64,000 nucleotides of DNA from Thiohalorhabdus sp. Cl-TMA (GCF_041821045.1 NZ_JBGUAW010000006.1:1-64000); one strand, 5' to 3'. Positions 16,836-26,491 are shown, numbered from the stretch's first letter. The notes: a model not told the origin generated them from the letters alone. Numbers and translations are program-made.

Positions 16836-17567
16836 ATGGACGAGCCGCAAGAGGATGCCCGGAGCCACGCGGTTTTCCGGGCCCAAGCCATCACCAAGGT
16901 CTACCGGAACGGCGCGGTGGAGGTTTATGCCCTGCGGGGGGTGGATCTGGACCTGTACGAAGGCGAGCTGGCCGTGCTCCTCGGGCCTTCCGGCAGCGGC
17001 AAATCCACCCTGCTGAATATCCTCGGCGGCCTGGATGTCCCTTCCTCGGGACACGCCTTCTACCGCGACTGGGAGCTCACCAGCGCCGGCGAGGCGGAGC
17101 TGACCCGCTACCGCCGCCACCACGTGGGCTTCGTCTTCCAGTTCTACAACCTGATCCCCAGCCTCACCGCCCGCGAGAACGTGGCGGTGGTCACGGAGAT
17201 CGCCGAACGGCCCATGACGCCCGAGGAGGCCCTGGGGCTGGTGGGCCTCGAGGGCCGCCTCGACCACTTCCCCGCCCAGCTCTCCGGCGGCGAGCAGCAG
17301 CGCGTCGCCATCGCCCGCGCCATCGCCAAGAATCCCGCCGTGCTCCTCTGTGACGAGCCCACCGGGGCACTTGACTCCCAGACGGGCATTCGGGTCCTGG
17401 AGGCCCTGCAGCGGGTCAACCGCGAGCTGGGCACTTCCACCGCGGTCATCACCCACAACGCCGCCATCGCGCGGATGGCCGACCGCGTGGTGCGGATCCA
17501 CGACGGCACCATCGGCTCCATCGAGGTGAACGAGGCCAAGCTGGAGCCGGCGGAGCTCTCCTGGTGA
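16836..17567 (+). CDS. ABC transporter ATP-binding protein (MacB/LolD type)
   Basis: 243 residues with Walker [10 protein letters not shown] (about 51-59), the Q-loop [18 protein letters not shown], signature [16 protein letters not shown], Walker [14 protein letters not shown] and the switch His in AVITHNAA. This is the LolD/MacB subgroup that powers FtsX-like permeases. Its stop overlaps the next GTG start by four bases, and the adaptor gene follows, forming a three-gene exporter operon. Confidence 0.92.
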   Translation: MDEPQEDARSHAVFRAQAITKVYRNGAVEVYALRGVDLDLYEGELAVLLGPSGSGKSTLLNILGGLDVPSSGHAFYRDWELTSAGEAELTRYRRHHVGFVFQFYNLIPSLTARENVAVVTEIAERPMTPEEALGLVGLEGRLDHFPAQLSGGEQQRVAIARAIAKNPAVLLCDEPTGALDSQTGIRVLEALQRVNRELGTSTAVITHNAAIARMADRVVRIHDGTIGSIEVNEAKLEPAELSW

Positions 17568-19933
17568 CGCCGCCGGCCCTGCTGCGCAAGCTGCTGCGTG
17601 ACCTTTGGGGCATGCGCGGTCAGGCACTGGCCATCGCCCTGGTACTGGCCAGCGGCGTGGCCACCTACGTGGGCTCATCGAGCACCCTGGAGAGCCTGCA
17701 GCGCACGCGCGCCGAGTTCTACCAGGACTACCGCTTCGCCGAGGCCTTCGCCGTCCTGGAGCGCGCCCCCGAGCGGCTGACTCACCGGATTCGGGCCCTG
17801 CCGGGGGTCCAGACCGCCCACACCCGGATCATGGGCCAGGCCACCCTGGAGGTGGGCGGCTTCCAGCAGCCGGTGTCGGCACAGATCGTCTCCCTGCCCG
17901 ACCACGGCCAGCCACCCCTCAACCGCCTCTACCTGCGCGCCGGACGCCTGCCCGCCCCGGGCCATCGCGACGAGGTAGCGGTGAGCGAGCCCTTCGCCGA
18001 GGCCCACGGCCTCTCCCCCGGTGGCACCCTGGAGGCCGTCATAAACGGCCGCCGGCGCGAGCTGACCATCACCGGGATCGCCCTGTCGCCGGAGTTCATC
18101 TACCAGATCCGGCCCGGCGCCCTGTTCCCCGACTACAAGCGCTACGGCGTGCTGTGGATGAACCGCACCCCGGCGGCGGCCGCCTACGACCTGAACGGCG
18201 CCTTCAACAGCGTGGCGGTCACCCTGGAGCGAGGCGCCCGGGCGGAGGCGGTCATCGACCGTCTGGACCGCCTCCTCGACCCCTATGGCGGAACGGGGGC
18301 CTACGCGCGCGCCGACCAGCTCTCGCACCGTTACCTGGCCGAGGAGATCCGGGGCATCGAGGCTACCGTGGAGACGGTACCCTACCTGTTCCTCGCCGTG
18401 GCGGCTTTCCTCCTGAACGTAGTCCTCAACCGCCTCCTGGCGCGGCAGCGCAGCCAGATCGCCCTGCTCAAGGCCTTCGGCTACTCTAACGGTGCGGTGG
18501 CGCGCCATTACCTGGGCCTGGTGGGGCTCATCGTGGGCCTCGGCGCAGTCATCGGCACCGCCGCCGGCATCTGGATGGGCCAGTCCTTGAGCGCCCTCTA
18601 TCGCGAGTTCTTCCGCTTTCCCTTCCTCACCTATGTCGTCGACCTGGGCACCGTCCTGACGGCGGTGGGCGTCACCGCAGCGGCCGCCCTGGCCGGCACC
18701 CTGGCCGCCGTGCACCGCGCCGCGCGCCTGCCCCCGGCTCAGGCCATGCAGCCGGAACCGCCGCCGCGCTACCGCGAGTCCTGGCTGGAGCGCACCGGCC
18801 TGCGGCGGCTCCTGGACCAGCCCACCCGCATGATCCTGCGCCACATCCTGAGCCACCCCTTCAAATCCGCCGTGTCCGTGCTCGGCATCGGGCTGTCCGT
18901 GGGCATCCTCCTGGTGGGCACCCTGCAGCAGAGCGCCATCGACCACATGATCGACGTGCAGTTCAGTCAGGCGCAGCGCGAGGACATGACCGTCACCTTC
19001 TACGAGCCCACCTCCCGGGACGCCCTCTACTCCCTGCAAGCCATGCCCGGGGTGCGCCTCGCCGAGCCCTTCCGTCAGGCCCCGGTGCGCCTGGTGCACG
19101 AGCACCGCACGGAGCGCACCGCCATCCAGGGCTTCCGGCCCGACGCCTACCTGCATAGGGTCCTGAACGAGGAAACCGAGCCCATCTCCCTGCCCCGTGA
19201 GGGCCTGGTACTCTCGGCTTTCCTCGCCGACCAGCTCGGGGTGCGGGCGGGGGATTCGCTCCGGGTGGAGGTGCTGGAGGGGGCGCGCACCGTGACCCGC
19301 GTACCGGTGGCGGCGGTGGCGCAGGACTTCATGGGCGTATCCGGCTACATGGCCCTGCCCGCCCTCAACCGCCTCCTGGAGGAGGGCCGCGCCGTCTCCG
19401 GGGCCTATCTGCTCACGGACCCGGATCGGCGCCGCGCCATCTTCCACGAGCTGGAGGAGGCGCCGCGGGTGGCCGCCGTGGGTCTGCAGCGCACGGCCTT
19501 GGAGAGCTTCTACGACACCCTGGCGGAGACCATCCTGGTGTTCGCCGCCGTGAACACCGTGCTGGCCGGCATCATCGCCTTCGGCGTGGTCTACAACAGC
19601 GCCCGCATCACCCTTTCCGAGCGCAGCCGGGAGCTGGCCAGCCTGCGTGTGCTGGGCTACACCCGTGGCGAGACCGCCTACATCCTGCTCGGGGAGCTGG
19701 CCATCCTCACCCTGGCCGCCGTCCCGCCCGGCTTTCTCCTGGGCCGGGCCATGGCCGCGGCGGTGGTCACCGCCTTCCAGACGGAGATGTATCGTTTTCC
19801 GCTGATCCTGAAGCCCGATGACTACGCCTTCGCCGCCCTGGTGGTGCTAGTGGCCGGCCTGCTATCCGGGGCGGTCATGGCGTACCGGGTTTTCCGCTTG
19901 GACATGATCGAAGCCCTCAAGGCACGGGAGTAG
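17564..19933 (+). CDS. FtsX/MacB-like ABC transporter permease, duplicated form
   Basis: 789 residues with the two-module FtsX layout: an N-terminal helix ([17 protein letters not shown]), a periplasmic region, three helices around 285-405, then a second periplasmic module flanked by [25 protein letters not shown] (read in two parts) and a final three-helix group ending [16 protein letters not shown] start overlapping the ATPase stop (GTGA). With its ATPase and adaptor it probably works as a mechanotransmission exporter or lipid/peptide pump; the substrate is unknown. Confidence 0.87.
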   Translation: MTPPALLRKLLRDLWGMRGQALAIALVLASGVATYVGSSSTLESLQRTRAEFYQDYRFAEAFAVLERAPERLTHRIRALPGVQTAHTRIMGQATLEVGGFQQPVSAQIVSLPDHGQPPLNRLYLRAGRLPAPGHRDEVAVSEPFAEAHGLSPGGTLEAVINGRRRELTITGIALSPEFIYQIRPGALFPDYKRYGVLWMNRTPAAAAYDLNGAFNSVAVTLERGARAEAVIDRLDRLLDPYGGTGAYARADQLSHRYLAEEIRGIEATVETVPYLFLAVAAFLLNVVLNRLLARQRSQIALLKAFGYSNGAVARHYLGLVGLIVGLGAVIGTAAGIWMGQSLSALYREFFRFPFLTYVVDLGTVLTAVGVTAAAALAGTLAAVHRAARLPPAQAMQPEPPPRYRESWLERTGLRRLLDQPTRMILRHILSHPFKSAVSVLGIGLSVGILLVGTLQQSAIDHMIDVQFSQAQREDMTVTFYEPTSRDALYSLQAMPGVRLAEPFRQAPVRLVHEHRTERTAIQGFRPDAYLHRVLNEETEPISLPREGLVLSAFLADQLGVRAGDSLRVEVLEGARTVTRVPVAAVAQDFMGVSGYMALPALNRLLEEGRAVSGAYLLTDPDRRRAIFHELEEAPRVAAVGLQRTALESFYDTLAETILVFAAVNTVLAGIIAFGVVYNSARITLSERSRELASLRVLGYTRGETAYILLGELAILTLAAVPPGFLLGRAMAAAVVTAFQTEMYRFPLILKPDDYAFAALVVLVAGLLSGAVMAYRVFRLDMIEALKARE

Positions 19934-19939
19934 AGGCGC

Positions 19940-21145
19940 ATGCACTGGCGCAAGCGATTGATCGGGGGAACGGCGGGCTTGCTGCTGGCCGTCGCCCTCG
20001 CCTACGGCTTCTGGCCCCGCCCCCTTCCGGTGGACACTGCGGTGGTCTCCCGCGGGCCGCTGCGGGAGACCATCGAGCAGGAGGGCCAGACCCGGGTTCG
20101 CGACCGCTTCGTGGTGGCGGCCCCGGTCACCGGACGGCTCGTGCGCCACGACTGGGAGGTGGGCGACCGGGTGGAAAAGGGCCAGGAGCTGCTGCGTATC
20201 GACCCGGCCGCCTCTCCCCTCCTCGACCCCCGCAGCCGCGCCCGGGCCGAGGCCCGGGCTGCCCAGACCGAGGCCGCCATGGATCGGGCGCGTGCGGAGC
20301 TCGAGGCCGCCGAGTCCCAGGCCGATTTCGCCGAGCACTCCCTGAACCGAATCCGCCGGCTGCACCAGGGCGGCAAGGCCTCCGACGCCGAGCTGGACCA
20401 GGCCCGCAACCGGGCCCGCGTAGCGGATGCCGGTCTGCGCTCGGCCCGGTTCAGCGTCCGGGTCGCGGAGTTTGAGCGGAACATGGCCCGCACCGCCCTC
20501 GAACGGGGCACCGATGCAATGCGGCCGCTGGTCCTGACGGCACCTGTCTCCGGAAAAATCCTGGCGGTGCAGGAGGAAAGCCGCGTCCCGGTGCAACCCG
20601 GCCAACCGCTGCTCACCATCGGCGATACGGCCTCGCTGGAGGCAGTCATGGACGTCCTGTCCAGCGATGCCGTCCGCATCCGGGCCGGCACCGCCGTGGA
20701 GTTCATCGGCTGGGGCGGCGAGGGCGCCCTCGAAGGCCGCGTCCGGCGCGTTGAGCCGGCGGGCTACACGAAGGTTTCCGCCCTTGGCGTGGAGGAACAG
20801 CGGGTGGACGTGGTAGCCGACTTCACGAGCCCCCGTGCGCAATGGCGGCGTCTGGGCCACGGCTATCGGGTGGATGCGCGCTTCATCCTGTGGGCTGCCG
20901 AGGACGCCTTACAGGTCCCCGAAAGCGCCCTCTTCCGATATAAGGGCCATTGGGCGGTGTTCATGGTGGCGGAGGGCGAGGCACGGCGGCGGGAAGTGGA
21001 GGTCGGCCATCGAGGGGGTCTGCGCGCCCAGGTGCTCGCCGGGCTTCAGGAGGGGCAGCGGGTGATCGTCCATCCCCCGAGCAAGCTGCGCCCCGGGGCA
21101 CGGGTGGCTGCCCGGGGCGAACAGGGTTCCGAGTATCTGCCCTAG
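19940..21145 (+). CDS. Membrane-fusion (HlyD/MacA-like) periplasmic adaptor; last codons lie in a palindrome
   Basis: 401 residues: a short N-terminal anchor (LIGGTAGLLLAVALAYGFW), the first lipoyl half (APVTGRLVRHDWEVGDRVEKGQ), a long coiled-coil hairpin (about 80-180), the second lipoyl half (TAPVSGKILAVQEESRVPVQPGQ) and a beta-barrel domain. It bridges the permease to an outer-membrane exit. The last residues SEYLP-stop are encoded by one arm of the palindrome into which the IS inserted, and are shared with the convergent zinc-ribbon gene. Confidence 0.88.
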   Translation: MHWRKRLIGGTAGLLLAVALAYGFWPRPLPVDTAVVSRGPLRETIEQEGQTRVRDRFVVAAPVTGRLVRHDWEVGDRVEKGQELLRIDPAASPLLDPRSRARAEARAAQTEAAMDRARAELEAAESQADFAEHSLNRIRRLHQGGKASDAELDQARNRARVADAGLRSARFSVRVAEFERNMARTALERGTDAMRPLVLTAPVSGKILAVQEESRVPVQPGQPLLTIGDTASLEAVMDVLSSDAVRIRAGTAVEFIGWGGEGALEGRVRRVEPAGYTKVSALGVEEQRVDVVADFTSPRAQWRRLGHGYRVDARFILWAAEDALQVPESALFRYKGHWAVFMVAEGEARRREVEVGHRGGLRAQVLAGLQEGQRVIVHPPSKLRPGARVAARGEQGSEYLP

Positions 21146-22626
21146 TACTACTTTGTTAGTTATTGCCAGATCCGATCTTGTCCGGCATGTTGGCCCTCGT
21201 ATCCTGGACCATCAGGAGGGATGCGATGGGCATACCGCAAGCGGGCGAAGACCCTTTGCCGGACCTGGAGGCGTTTTTGGCCCCCTTTGGGAGGCTTCTC
21301 AAGCGCTCCGAGAGCCGTCATGCCCTGGAACGGTACACGACGGGGCTTTTGGCGAACATTCCGCATAAGACGGCCTCGGCGATGGGAGAGGTCTTGCCCG
21401 GGACGAATGGGCAACGGCTCCAGGAGCTGCTGACGCGAACGCGCTGGAACGCCGAGGCCATGGACCGGCTCCGGATCCAGCACCTGAGCTGGCATGCCCG
21501 CGCCGGGCAAGGCGCGCTGATCTTCGACGACACGGGCCTGCCCAAGAAGGGCGGTGCCTCCGTGGGCGTGGGGCGGCAGTATTCGGGCACGCTGGGCCGG
21601 GTGGACAACTGCCAAGTTCTGGTTACGGCCCATTACGTCGACCGGGCCTTCGACTGGCCGGTGAACGCCCGCCTGTATTTGCCGCAGGACTGGGCCGACG
21701 ATCCGGCCCGCCGGAGGCGGGCTCAGGTGCCGGAAGCGGTGCCCTTTCGGACCAAGGGCGAGATCGCCCTGACCCTGTTCGACGAGGCCCGGGTGGCCGG
21801 CCTGACGGTGGGGGCCGTGGTGGCCGATGCCGGGTACGGCGATCAGGCGCCGTTTCTGGATGGCCTGGAGGCCCGGGACCAGCCTTATGCCGTGGCCGTG
21901 GGCAAGCAGGCCCCTTTCCGGGACGCGGCCGCCGTGGAATCGGATCCCGGCGACCCCGAGCCGCCGCCCTACCAGGGGGTGGGCCGACCGCGGAAGGCGA
22001 GCACATTGGCCGACCGGGTGCCCAAGGCGACGGCCGAGGCCTTGATTGGTGAGCTGCCGGAATCGGCCTGGCAGGAGGTGGCCTGGCGCCAGGGCACGCA
22101 GGGCGCGCTGGTCAAAGAATTCGCGGCTCACCGGGTCTACCGAAGCGGTTCCCGGGGCGCCCATCGGCCCACCCGGGGCTGGCTGGTCGGCGAGCGTCCA
22201 CGGCCGGGTCATGCGGGCGACACCAAGTATTACTTCGCCTGGGGACTGGATGAGATGCCCCTGGCCGAGCTGGTGGCCCTGATCCACGTGCGCTGGGCCA
22301 TTGAACGGTTCTATCAGGACGCCAAGGGCGAGCTGGGGCTCGACGATTACGAGGGCCGGCTATGGCCCGGCTTTCATCGCCATGTGGCCCTGGTCATGCT
22401 GGCACACAGTTACCTGGCCTTGCAGCGGGCACTGGGCCCGAGCACGGAAAGGCCGCCGCCGAAGGACGGCGATCCGGGGAACGAGCCCCCGGATCCCGGG
22501 GGTTTTCCCCCCAGCGGACCGGGTGAGCATCGCCGCCCTGAGGCGCCGTGTCCTGACAACCTTGTTTGAGCAGATCATTACCGAGGCCCAAAAGGCTCGT
22601 GCCGGACCTTAAATAACAAAGTAGTA
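21146..22626 (+). mobile_element. IS701-like insertion sequence, 1,481 bp, CTAG duplication
   Basis: Terminal inverted repeats begin TACTACTTTGTTA at both ends. The four-base CTAG occurs on each side (21142-21145 and 22627-22630), as a target duplication. A single transposase occupies most of the element. The insertion just touches the stop codons of the two flanking genes without destroying either. Confidence 0.88.
21226..22569 (+). CDS. IS701-family DDE transposase
   Basis: 447 residues with the IS701/IS4-superfamily DDE pattern: first acidic strand GALIFDDTGLPKKGGASVGVG, second GAVVADAGYGDQAPFL, and the late YYFAWGLDEMPL then VRWAIERFYQDAKGELGLDDYEGR block bearing the catalytic Glu. The ATG at 21226 has AGGAGGG five bases upstream. 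The frame is intact, so the element may be active. The C-terminal tail is Pro/Gly-rich. Confidence 0.9.
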   Translation: MGIPQAGEDPLPDLEAFLAPFGRLLKRSESRHALERYTTGLLANIPHKTASAMGEVLPGTNGQRLQELLTRTRWNAEAMDRLRIQHLSWHARAGQGALIFDDTGLPKKGGASVGVGRQYSGTLGRVDNCQVLVTAHYVDRAFDWPVNARLYLPQDWADDPARRRRAQVPEAVPFRTKGEIALTLFDEARVAGLTVGAVVADAGYGDQAPFLDGLEARDQPYAVAVGKQAPFRDAAAVESDPGDPEPPPYQGVGRPRKASTLADRVPKATAEALIGELPESAWQEVAWRQGTQGALVKEFAAHRVYRSGSRGAHRPTRGWLVGERPRPGHAGDTKYYFAWGLDEMPLAELVALIHVRWAIERFYQDAKGELGLDDYEGRLWPGFHRHVALVMLAHSYLALQRALGPSTERPPPKDGDPGNEPPDPGGFPPSGPGEHRRPEAPCPDNLV

Positions 22627-22761
22627 CTAGGGCAGATACTCGGAATGCCCGCAGGCCGGGCAATCCGGCAGGACCTCGTCGTCGCTGTCCAGAACCACCT
22701 CCTTACCGCATTTGCGGCACCAATACCGCCGGGCTCCGGGCCTGGATCCGGATGTGGCCAT
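22627..22761 (-). CDS. Tiny zinc-ribbon protein (44 aa)
   Basis: 44 residues: a basic N-terminus, then YWCRKCGKEVVLDSDDE and CPACGHSEYLP. Two CxxC pairs (Cys15/18 and Cys34/37) make a rubredoxin-like zinc or iron knuckle. AGGAGGGAG precedes the ATG at 22761. It is too small for enzymatic assignment and may be a redox or nucleic-acid-binding accessory. Its stop codon abuts the IS right end, and its last codons form one arm of the palindrome. Confidence 0.75.
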   Translation of the reverse strand: MATSGSRPGARRYWCRKCGKEVVLDSDDEVLPDCPACGHSEYLP

Positions 22762-23022
22762 GGTACTCCCTCCTGCTGGTTTTTCGGGAAAGACCACATA
22801 AAATTTATGGCCTTACCGTGGCCGGGTCAATAAAACCCCACGGCCGCCGCACCGGCACCGTTGATTGGCAAAGCGATATCCGCGCCGCGGCCCGGGCGGT
22901 GCTCCCCGCCCATACACCCGCTCCATCCGTAGGCGATCACACTGCGGCACACCCCTGCCGGGAACGGCTCCGTCCCGCCCGTGGCCTCACTATTAGGATC
23001 CACAACTTAGCGGGGACGGACC

Positions 23023-23772
23023 ATGATCTTTCGCCAGCTCTTCGAGGACATATCCAGCACCTACACCTACCTCATCGGCAGCGAGCAAACGGGCCGCGCC
23101 ATCCTGGTGGACCCGGTGCTGCCAACTTGGCAGCGGGACCTGGAGGTGACCCGTGACCTCGGCCTGACACTCGCCTATACCCTGGAAACCCACATCCACG
23201 CCGACCACATAACCTCGGCGCGCATGATGAAGCAGGAGGTGGGCAGCGGTATTGCCGGCCCCTCCCTGGACGGCCTGCCGTGTACGGATGTGCCCGTGGA
23301 CGAGGCCAACCCTTTCGAGATGGACGACGTCCGCCTGGAGGCGCTGCACACCCCCGGGCATACCGACAACCATATGGCCTACAAGTTGGGCGATCGGGTG
23401 CTCACCGGCGATGCCCTGCTGATCGACGGCTGCGGACGCACCGATTTCCAGAACGGCCACGCCCCCACCCTCTATCGCAGCGTCCACGACAAGCTGTTCA
23501 CTTTGCCCGATGACCAGCTCGTCCACCCGGGCCACGACTACCACGGACGCTGGGTCTCCACAATCGGTCAGGAAAAGGGCCGCAATGCGCGCCTGGGCCA
23601 GGGCAAAAGCGAGGCGGAGTTCCTGGAGATCATGAGCAACCTCAACCTGGCCCACCCCAAATTCATCGACCACGCCGTGCCAGGGAACCAAGCGTGCGGC
23701 GAGTGCCCATCCGATATTCCCGAGCACCTGCAAAAGTATTGCGGGGAAATGGAGCAGAGCCCCCAGGGTTGA
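23023..23772 (+). CDS. Persulfide dioxygenase (ETHE1-like MBL-fold protein)
   Basis: 249 residues, single MBL domain: LVDPVLPTWQRDLEV, metal motif ETHIHADHITSARMM, HTPGHTDNHMAYKLGDRVLTGDALLIDGCGRTDFQ and VHPGHDYHGRWVSTIGQEK. These are the hallmarks of ETHE1/Blh glutathione-persulfide dioxygenases with a mononuclear iron. A C-terminal CGECPSD tail is present. Together with the rhodanese fusion at 7.5 kb it points to steady handling of sulfane sulfur. Confidence 0.9.
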   Translation: MIFRQLFEDISSTYTYLIGSEQTGRAILVDPVLPTWQRDLEVTRDLGLTLAYTLETHIHADHITSARMMKQEVGSGIAGPSLDGLPCTDVPVDEANPFEMDDVRLEALHTPGHTDNHMAYKLGDRVLTGDALLIDGCGRTDFQNGHAPTLYRSVHDKLFTLPDDQLVHPGHDYHGRWVSTIGQEKGRNARLGQGKSEAEFLEIMSNLNLAHPKFIDHAVPGNQACGECPSDIPEHLQKYCGEMEQSPQG

Positions 23773-23909
23773 GCCATATTCGACGGCCAATTCATTCCTG
23801 GCGGGGAGGGCCCGACCACCACCTTCCGCCCGGAGGGAGGCGGGTCCGCCGGATTGAAAGGAACAGGGGGACTGGAGTTACCCCGTCAGTGGATATGTAA
23901 CAGGTTGGT

Positions 23910-24008
23910 TTACGCGGCACCCCGCCAGGCCGCTCCATAGGCCTTCGGCGCCTGTTGGCCGAGGGCGGAATGGCACCGCCTCGGGTTGTACCGGCCCCTG
24001 GTGTCCTG
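23910..24008 (-). pseudogene. Transposase C-terminal remnant (IS3/IS481 type)
   Basis: The minus-strand reading GRYNPRRCHSALGQQAPKAY followed by GAAWRGAA-stop matches the conserved end of rve-type transposases (YNxxRPHSALGxxxP). Nothing upstream of it is recognisable, so only ~33 codons remain. Confidence 0.6.
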
Positions 24009-24013
24009 TTTCG

Positions 24014-24048
24014 AAAGTGCGCTGCAAAAAACTACGGCAGCGCACTTT
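24014..24048. repeat. 12-bp perfect inverted repeat
   Basis: AAAGTGCGCTGC, an 11-base spacer, then GCAGCGCACTTT. It sits right beside the transposase remnant and may be an IS end or a hairpin; no open frame covers it. Confidence 0.55.
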
Positions 24049-24078
24049 ATTGCGCTCCGCTAATGGAAAACGCCTCCC

Positions 24079-24158
24079 GTGGGAGCCCACTTTAGTGGCG
24101 ATTCCCAACCTCCGCACAGTGCCAAATTAGGCCTTCGCCCACTAAAGTGGGCTCCCAC
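24079..24158. repeat. Pair of REP-like elements in inverted orientation
   Basis: GTGGGAGCCCACTTTAGTGG (24079-24098) recurs inverted at 24136-24158. Each unit is itself a GTGGGAGCC-type REP hairpin, and the two face each other 30-odd bases apart as in bipartite REP clusters. A differently centred relative (GTGGGAGCGGCC) is at 55.6 kb. Confidence 0.7.
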
Positions 24159-24304
24159 AAAGGGCTCCTTGTGCGGTAGCCTTGCCTCCCTTTCCGAACA
24201 ACGGCGCGCTCGGCCGTTGGGCCTAATTACCCCCCCAAAGAGCCCGAGGGACAAGCGCCAAGCTCCATCGGCCCACCCTGCTGGAGCGCCCCAAAATGGC
24301 GGGC

Positions 24305-24310
24305 TATAAT
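24305..24310 (+). promoter_or_regulatory. Sigma-70 -10 element for the DUF2333 gene
   Basis: A consensus TATAAT lies 68 bases before the start codon; a TGGAGC at the right distance is only a weak -35. Confidence 0.45.
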
Positions 24311-24378
24311 CCCGGCCCGGACATCCGGGGGGACATGCCCAAACCGGTACCCAATCAATTACGGGATAGGAGCCACCA

Positions 24379-25506
24379 TTGACCACCAAGGACGAGCCCA
24401 TCGACTGGGGGGAGCGCCTCAATCGCTTGCTGGACTTCCTCCAAGAAATCTATGCACGAGCTCGTCGACTCTTCAGCTTTCAGTGGATGCCCGGGGGAGC
24501 TTGGACCGGCTACCTCGCCGGAGGAGTGCTCACCCTGGGCTTGGTGATTCCTTTCCTCCTCAGTCTCTGGTGGGGCATTCAGCCCGGTCGCTTCAATGTG
24601 GTGGAGAACGCCCGACAACTGGCCGCGGAGCGCGGTCACCCGGACACGGGCGAGCTGACACCCGGCTACGTTTCCGTGGCGGCCCTGGATCAGCTCACTA
24701 GCTTCCTCCTGGACAAGCCTGGCGGCTACCTGCACAACGACATCCTTCCGCCCGGTATGCTCATGGACAACATGCCCTCCTTCGAACGGGGCGTGGTCAT
24801 CCAGATCCGCGATTTCGCCGAGGCGCTGCGTGACGACATGACCCGCTCGCAGACCCAGTCCCGCGAGGACCCGGACCTGGCGATGGCGGACCCGCAGTTC
24901 TCCTTCGACTTCAACAAATGGGGCGTGCTGTTCATCACCTCCACCGAGCACGAGTACCGTAAGGGCCAGGAGGCCCTGCGCGCCTATCTGGACCGTCTGG
25001 CCGAGGCGGAGAACGGCGCCGAGGCCCAGTTCTACGTTCGTGCCGACAATCTGCGGGACTGGCTGAAAACCGTGGAGATGCGTCTAGGCGACTACGCCCA
25101 GCAGCTCGCTGCTGCACGGACCGAGATCCGTGTCCAACGCAATCTGGAACGTGAGCCCGCCGGCACCAAGGCCAAGCACGAGCCCTCCAACGAGGTCATC
25201 GCCACGCCCTGGATGGAGGTGGACAACGTCTGGTGGGAGGCGCGGGGCGCCAGCTACGGCCTGCTCCATCTTCTGAAGGGCATCCGCCACGACTTCCGGC
25301 CGGTGCTCAAGGACAAGAACGCCCTGCCCAGCATGAACCACGTCATCCGCGAGCTGCGCATGGCCCTGCACGAAAAGGACGCCTGGATGGTGCTCAACGG
25401 CGAGCCCTTCGGCCTGCTGGCCAACCACTCCATGACCATGTCCTCCTACATGGCCCGGGCCAACGCCGCTGTCATCGACCTGCGCAACCTGCTGGAGCAG
25501 GGGTGA
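24379..25506 (+). CDS. DUF2333 family membrane-anchored protein
   Basis: 375 residues, one N-terminal transmembrane helix (YLAGGVLTLGLVIPFLLSLWWG), then a large periplasmic domain with TPGYVSVAALDQLTSFLLDK, GGYLHNDILPPGMLMDNMPS, FERGVVIQIRDFAEALRDD and ATPWMEVDNVWWEARGASY, all diagnostic of DUF2333. The family is common in gammaproteobacteria with unknown role. TTG start with ATAGGAG upstream; no ATG alternative is close. Confidence 0.87.
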   Translation: MTTKDEPIDWGERLNRLLDFLQEIYARARRLFSFQWMPGGAWTGYLAGGVLTLGLVIPFLLSLWWGIQPGRFNVVENARQLAAERGHPDTGELTPGYVSVAALDQLTSFLLDKPGGYLHNDILPPGMLMDNMPSFERGVVIQIRDFAEALRDDMTRSQTQSREDPDLAMADPQFSFDFNKWGVLFITSTEHEYRKGQEALRAYLDRLAEAENGAEAQFYVRADNLRDWLKTVEMRLGDYAQQLAAARTEIRVQRNLEREPAGTKAKHEPSNEVIATPWMEVDNVWWEARGASYGLLHLLKGIRHDFRPVLKDKNALPSMNHVIRELRMALHEKDAWMVLNGEPFGLLANHSMTMSSYMARANAAVIDLRNLLEQG

Positions 25507-25560
25507 CGGGGCGCCCCTCTAGCCTTCAATGAGCTGCAACCCGGGAACCGCAGTAGCCAT

Positions 25561-25921
25561 TTAACGGAAATCCCTAGCGCTTTGCAGCAGGGCCACGCCG
25601 TGCTCGATGGCGATTCTTGCAATGAGGCAATCAATGGTGCTCCGCACCGTGATCTCCCCCCCGACACTGCCCGAAAATGCTCGCGGCCTCCGCATGGGTT
25701 TTTACGGGGTCCAGCGGGTGGAGAAAGCGCTCGGTGCCGAAGTAATCCGCAGCCGTTCATGGCTCTCGGGGGAGTCGGCCCCTTCCAGGATTTCCTGGTA
25801 AACCACCCCGGTGATGGCAAAGGGGGCGCCACCGGCCATGGTGCGCTCCAGCGCTTCCATCGCCGCGGTGGACGCCCCCCCGGAGATAATCGATCCAGAC
25901 GGAAGTATCCACCAGGATCAC
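25561..25921 (-). pseudogene. vapC: vapC toxin (PIN domain), three frameshifts
   Basis: Starts GTG with VILVDTSVWIDYLRG (first PIN Asp). A run of seven G (25875-25881) adds a base; the next frame reads MEALERTMAGGAPFAITGVV then YQEILEGADSPESHERL (second acidic residue). One base is lost near 25745, after which the frame reads DYFGTERFLHPLDPVKTHAE; a second G7 run (25656-25662) shifts again to TVRSTIDCLIARIAIEHGVA and ALLQSARDFR-stop. All PIN acidic residues are thus present but in three frames. GTG overlaps the antitoxin stop by four bases (GTGA). Confidence 0.82.
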
Positions 25922-26133
25922 GCAGAGCCCCCGCGCTCGCGCAGGGCCTTGTGGTCATAGTCCGGAGCGATACCCCCCTGTCCGCGTAGCTCCCGCAGAT
26001 CCTTGCGGCGATGGTGCTCCAGGAGCTCCCGCAGCGCCAGATCCACCAGCTCCCGCTTGGTTTTCACCGGGGCGTAGCGGAACGCCGCCTCTAACAGCTC
26101 CTCATCCAGCTCGATACTGGTCCGCATGACCAT
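25918..26133 (-). CDS. vapB: VapB-type antitoxin
   Basis: 71 residues: MRTSIELDEELLEAAFRYAP and TKRELVDLALRELLEHHRRK form a ribbon-helix-helix DNA-binding domain, and the acidic/aromatic tail (GGIAPDYDHKALRE) would thread into a VapC toxin. AAGGG precedes the ATG at 26133; a second ATG two codons on is possible. The partner toxin is frameshifted, so this may be a leftover antitoxin. Confidence 0.85.
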   Translation of the reverse strand: MVMRTSIELDEELLEAAFRYAPVKTKRELVDLALRELLEHHRRKDLRELRGQGGIAPDYDHKALRERGGSA

Positions 26134-26365
26134 CACACCCTTCCATACACAAAGATAGGGGTATCTATCCAACTCCCTTCCAGTAGGGTCAACCTGTCCG
26201 TCCACCTTCCACGCAACCACGCCAGCAGCGCATAAGCCCACTCCTCCACCCCGCTCTGGAGGTGGCCCCGGTCGGAACCCCTGCAACGGGAAAGGCCGCG
26301 AAAAGGGGAGGCCGTCCAGCGTTTCAGAACCTCTTCGGCGGTCCCGTTCTAGCGGTGCTGCCGGT

Positions 26366-26491
26366 GAATGGATCAGCGGGCGGGGCGAGGCGTTTGCCGC
26401 GTTCGGGGCCGGCGCGTACGTACTGCGCCACCGGCTGGAGGGCGACCGGCCCATGGTCATCCGGGCCTGGCATACCCGCGAGCAGGGCTGA
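26366..26491 (+). pseudogene. RelE/ParE toxin C-terminal remnant
   Basis: A 41-codon reading, AFAAFGAGAYVLRHRLEGD followed by RPMVIRAWHTREQG-stop, matches the last strands of RelE/ParE toxins (Y-V-x-R-Y-R-x-E-G-D ... I-R-x-W-H-x-R-E). The upstream part does not read as a toxin in any one frame. The rest of 26134-26565 holds no gene I can support. Confidence 0.5.

Larger units (their letters stand above)
21127..22645. repeat. Palindrome arms around the IS
   Basis: Bases 21127-21158 are the exact reverse complement of 22614-22645 (32 bases). The inner 13 are the IS terminal repeats, the next four are CTAG, and the outer 15 are host DNA coding the last residues of two convergent genes. Removing the IS and one CTAG leaves an uninterrupted 34-base palindrome. 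Confidence 0.85.

Noticed and set aside
17675-19447. 590-codon open frame opposite the FtsX-like permease
   Set aside because: High-GC antisense shadow: no ribosome site, His/Gln/Gly-rich composition, and the plus strand carries a clear family match. Similar long antisense frames over 7310-8827, 32172-34358 and 60864-62231 were dropped for the same reason.
26190-26230. Possible DGR template repeat downstream of the first DUF1566 gene (minus-strand GCGTGGAAGGT, also in variable region 1)
   Set aside because: Only 11 bases match; the flanks do not fit the constant positions and there is no run of AAY codons.
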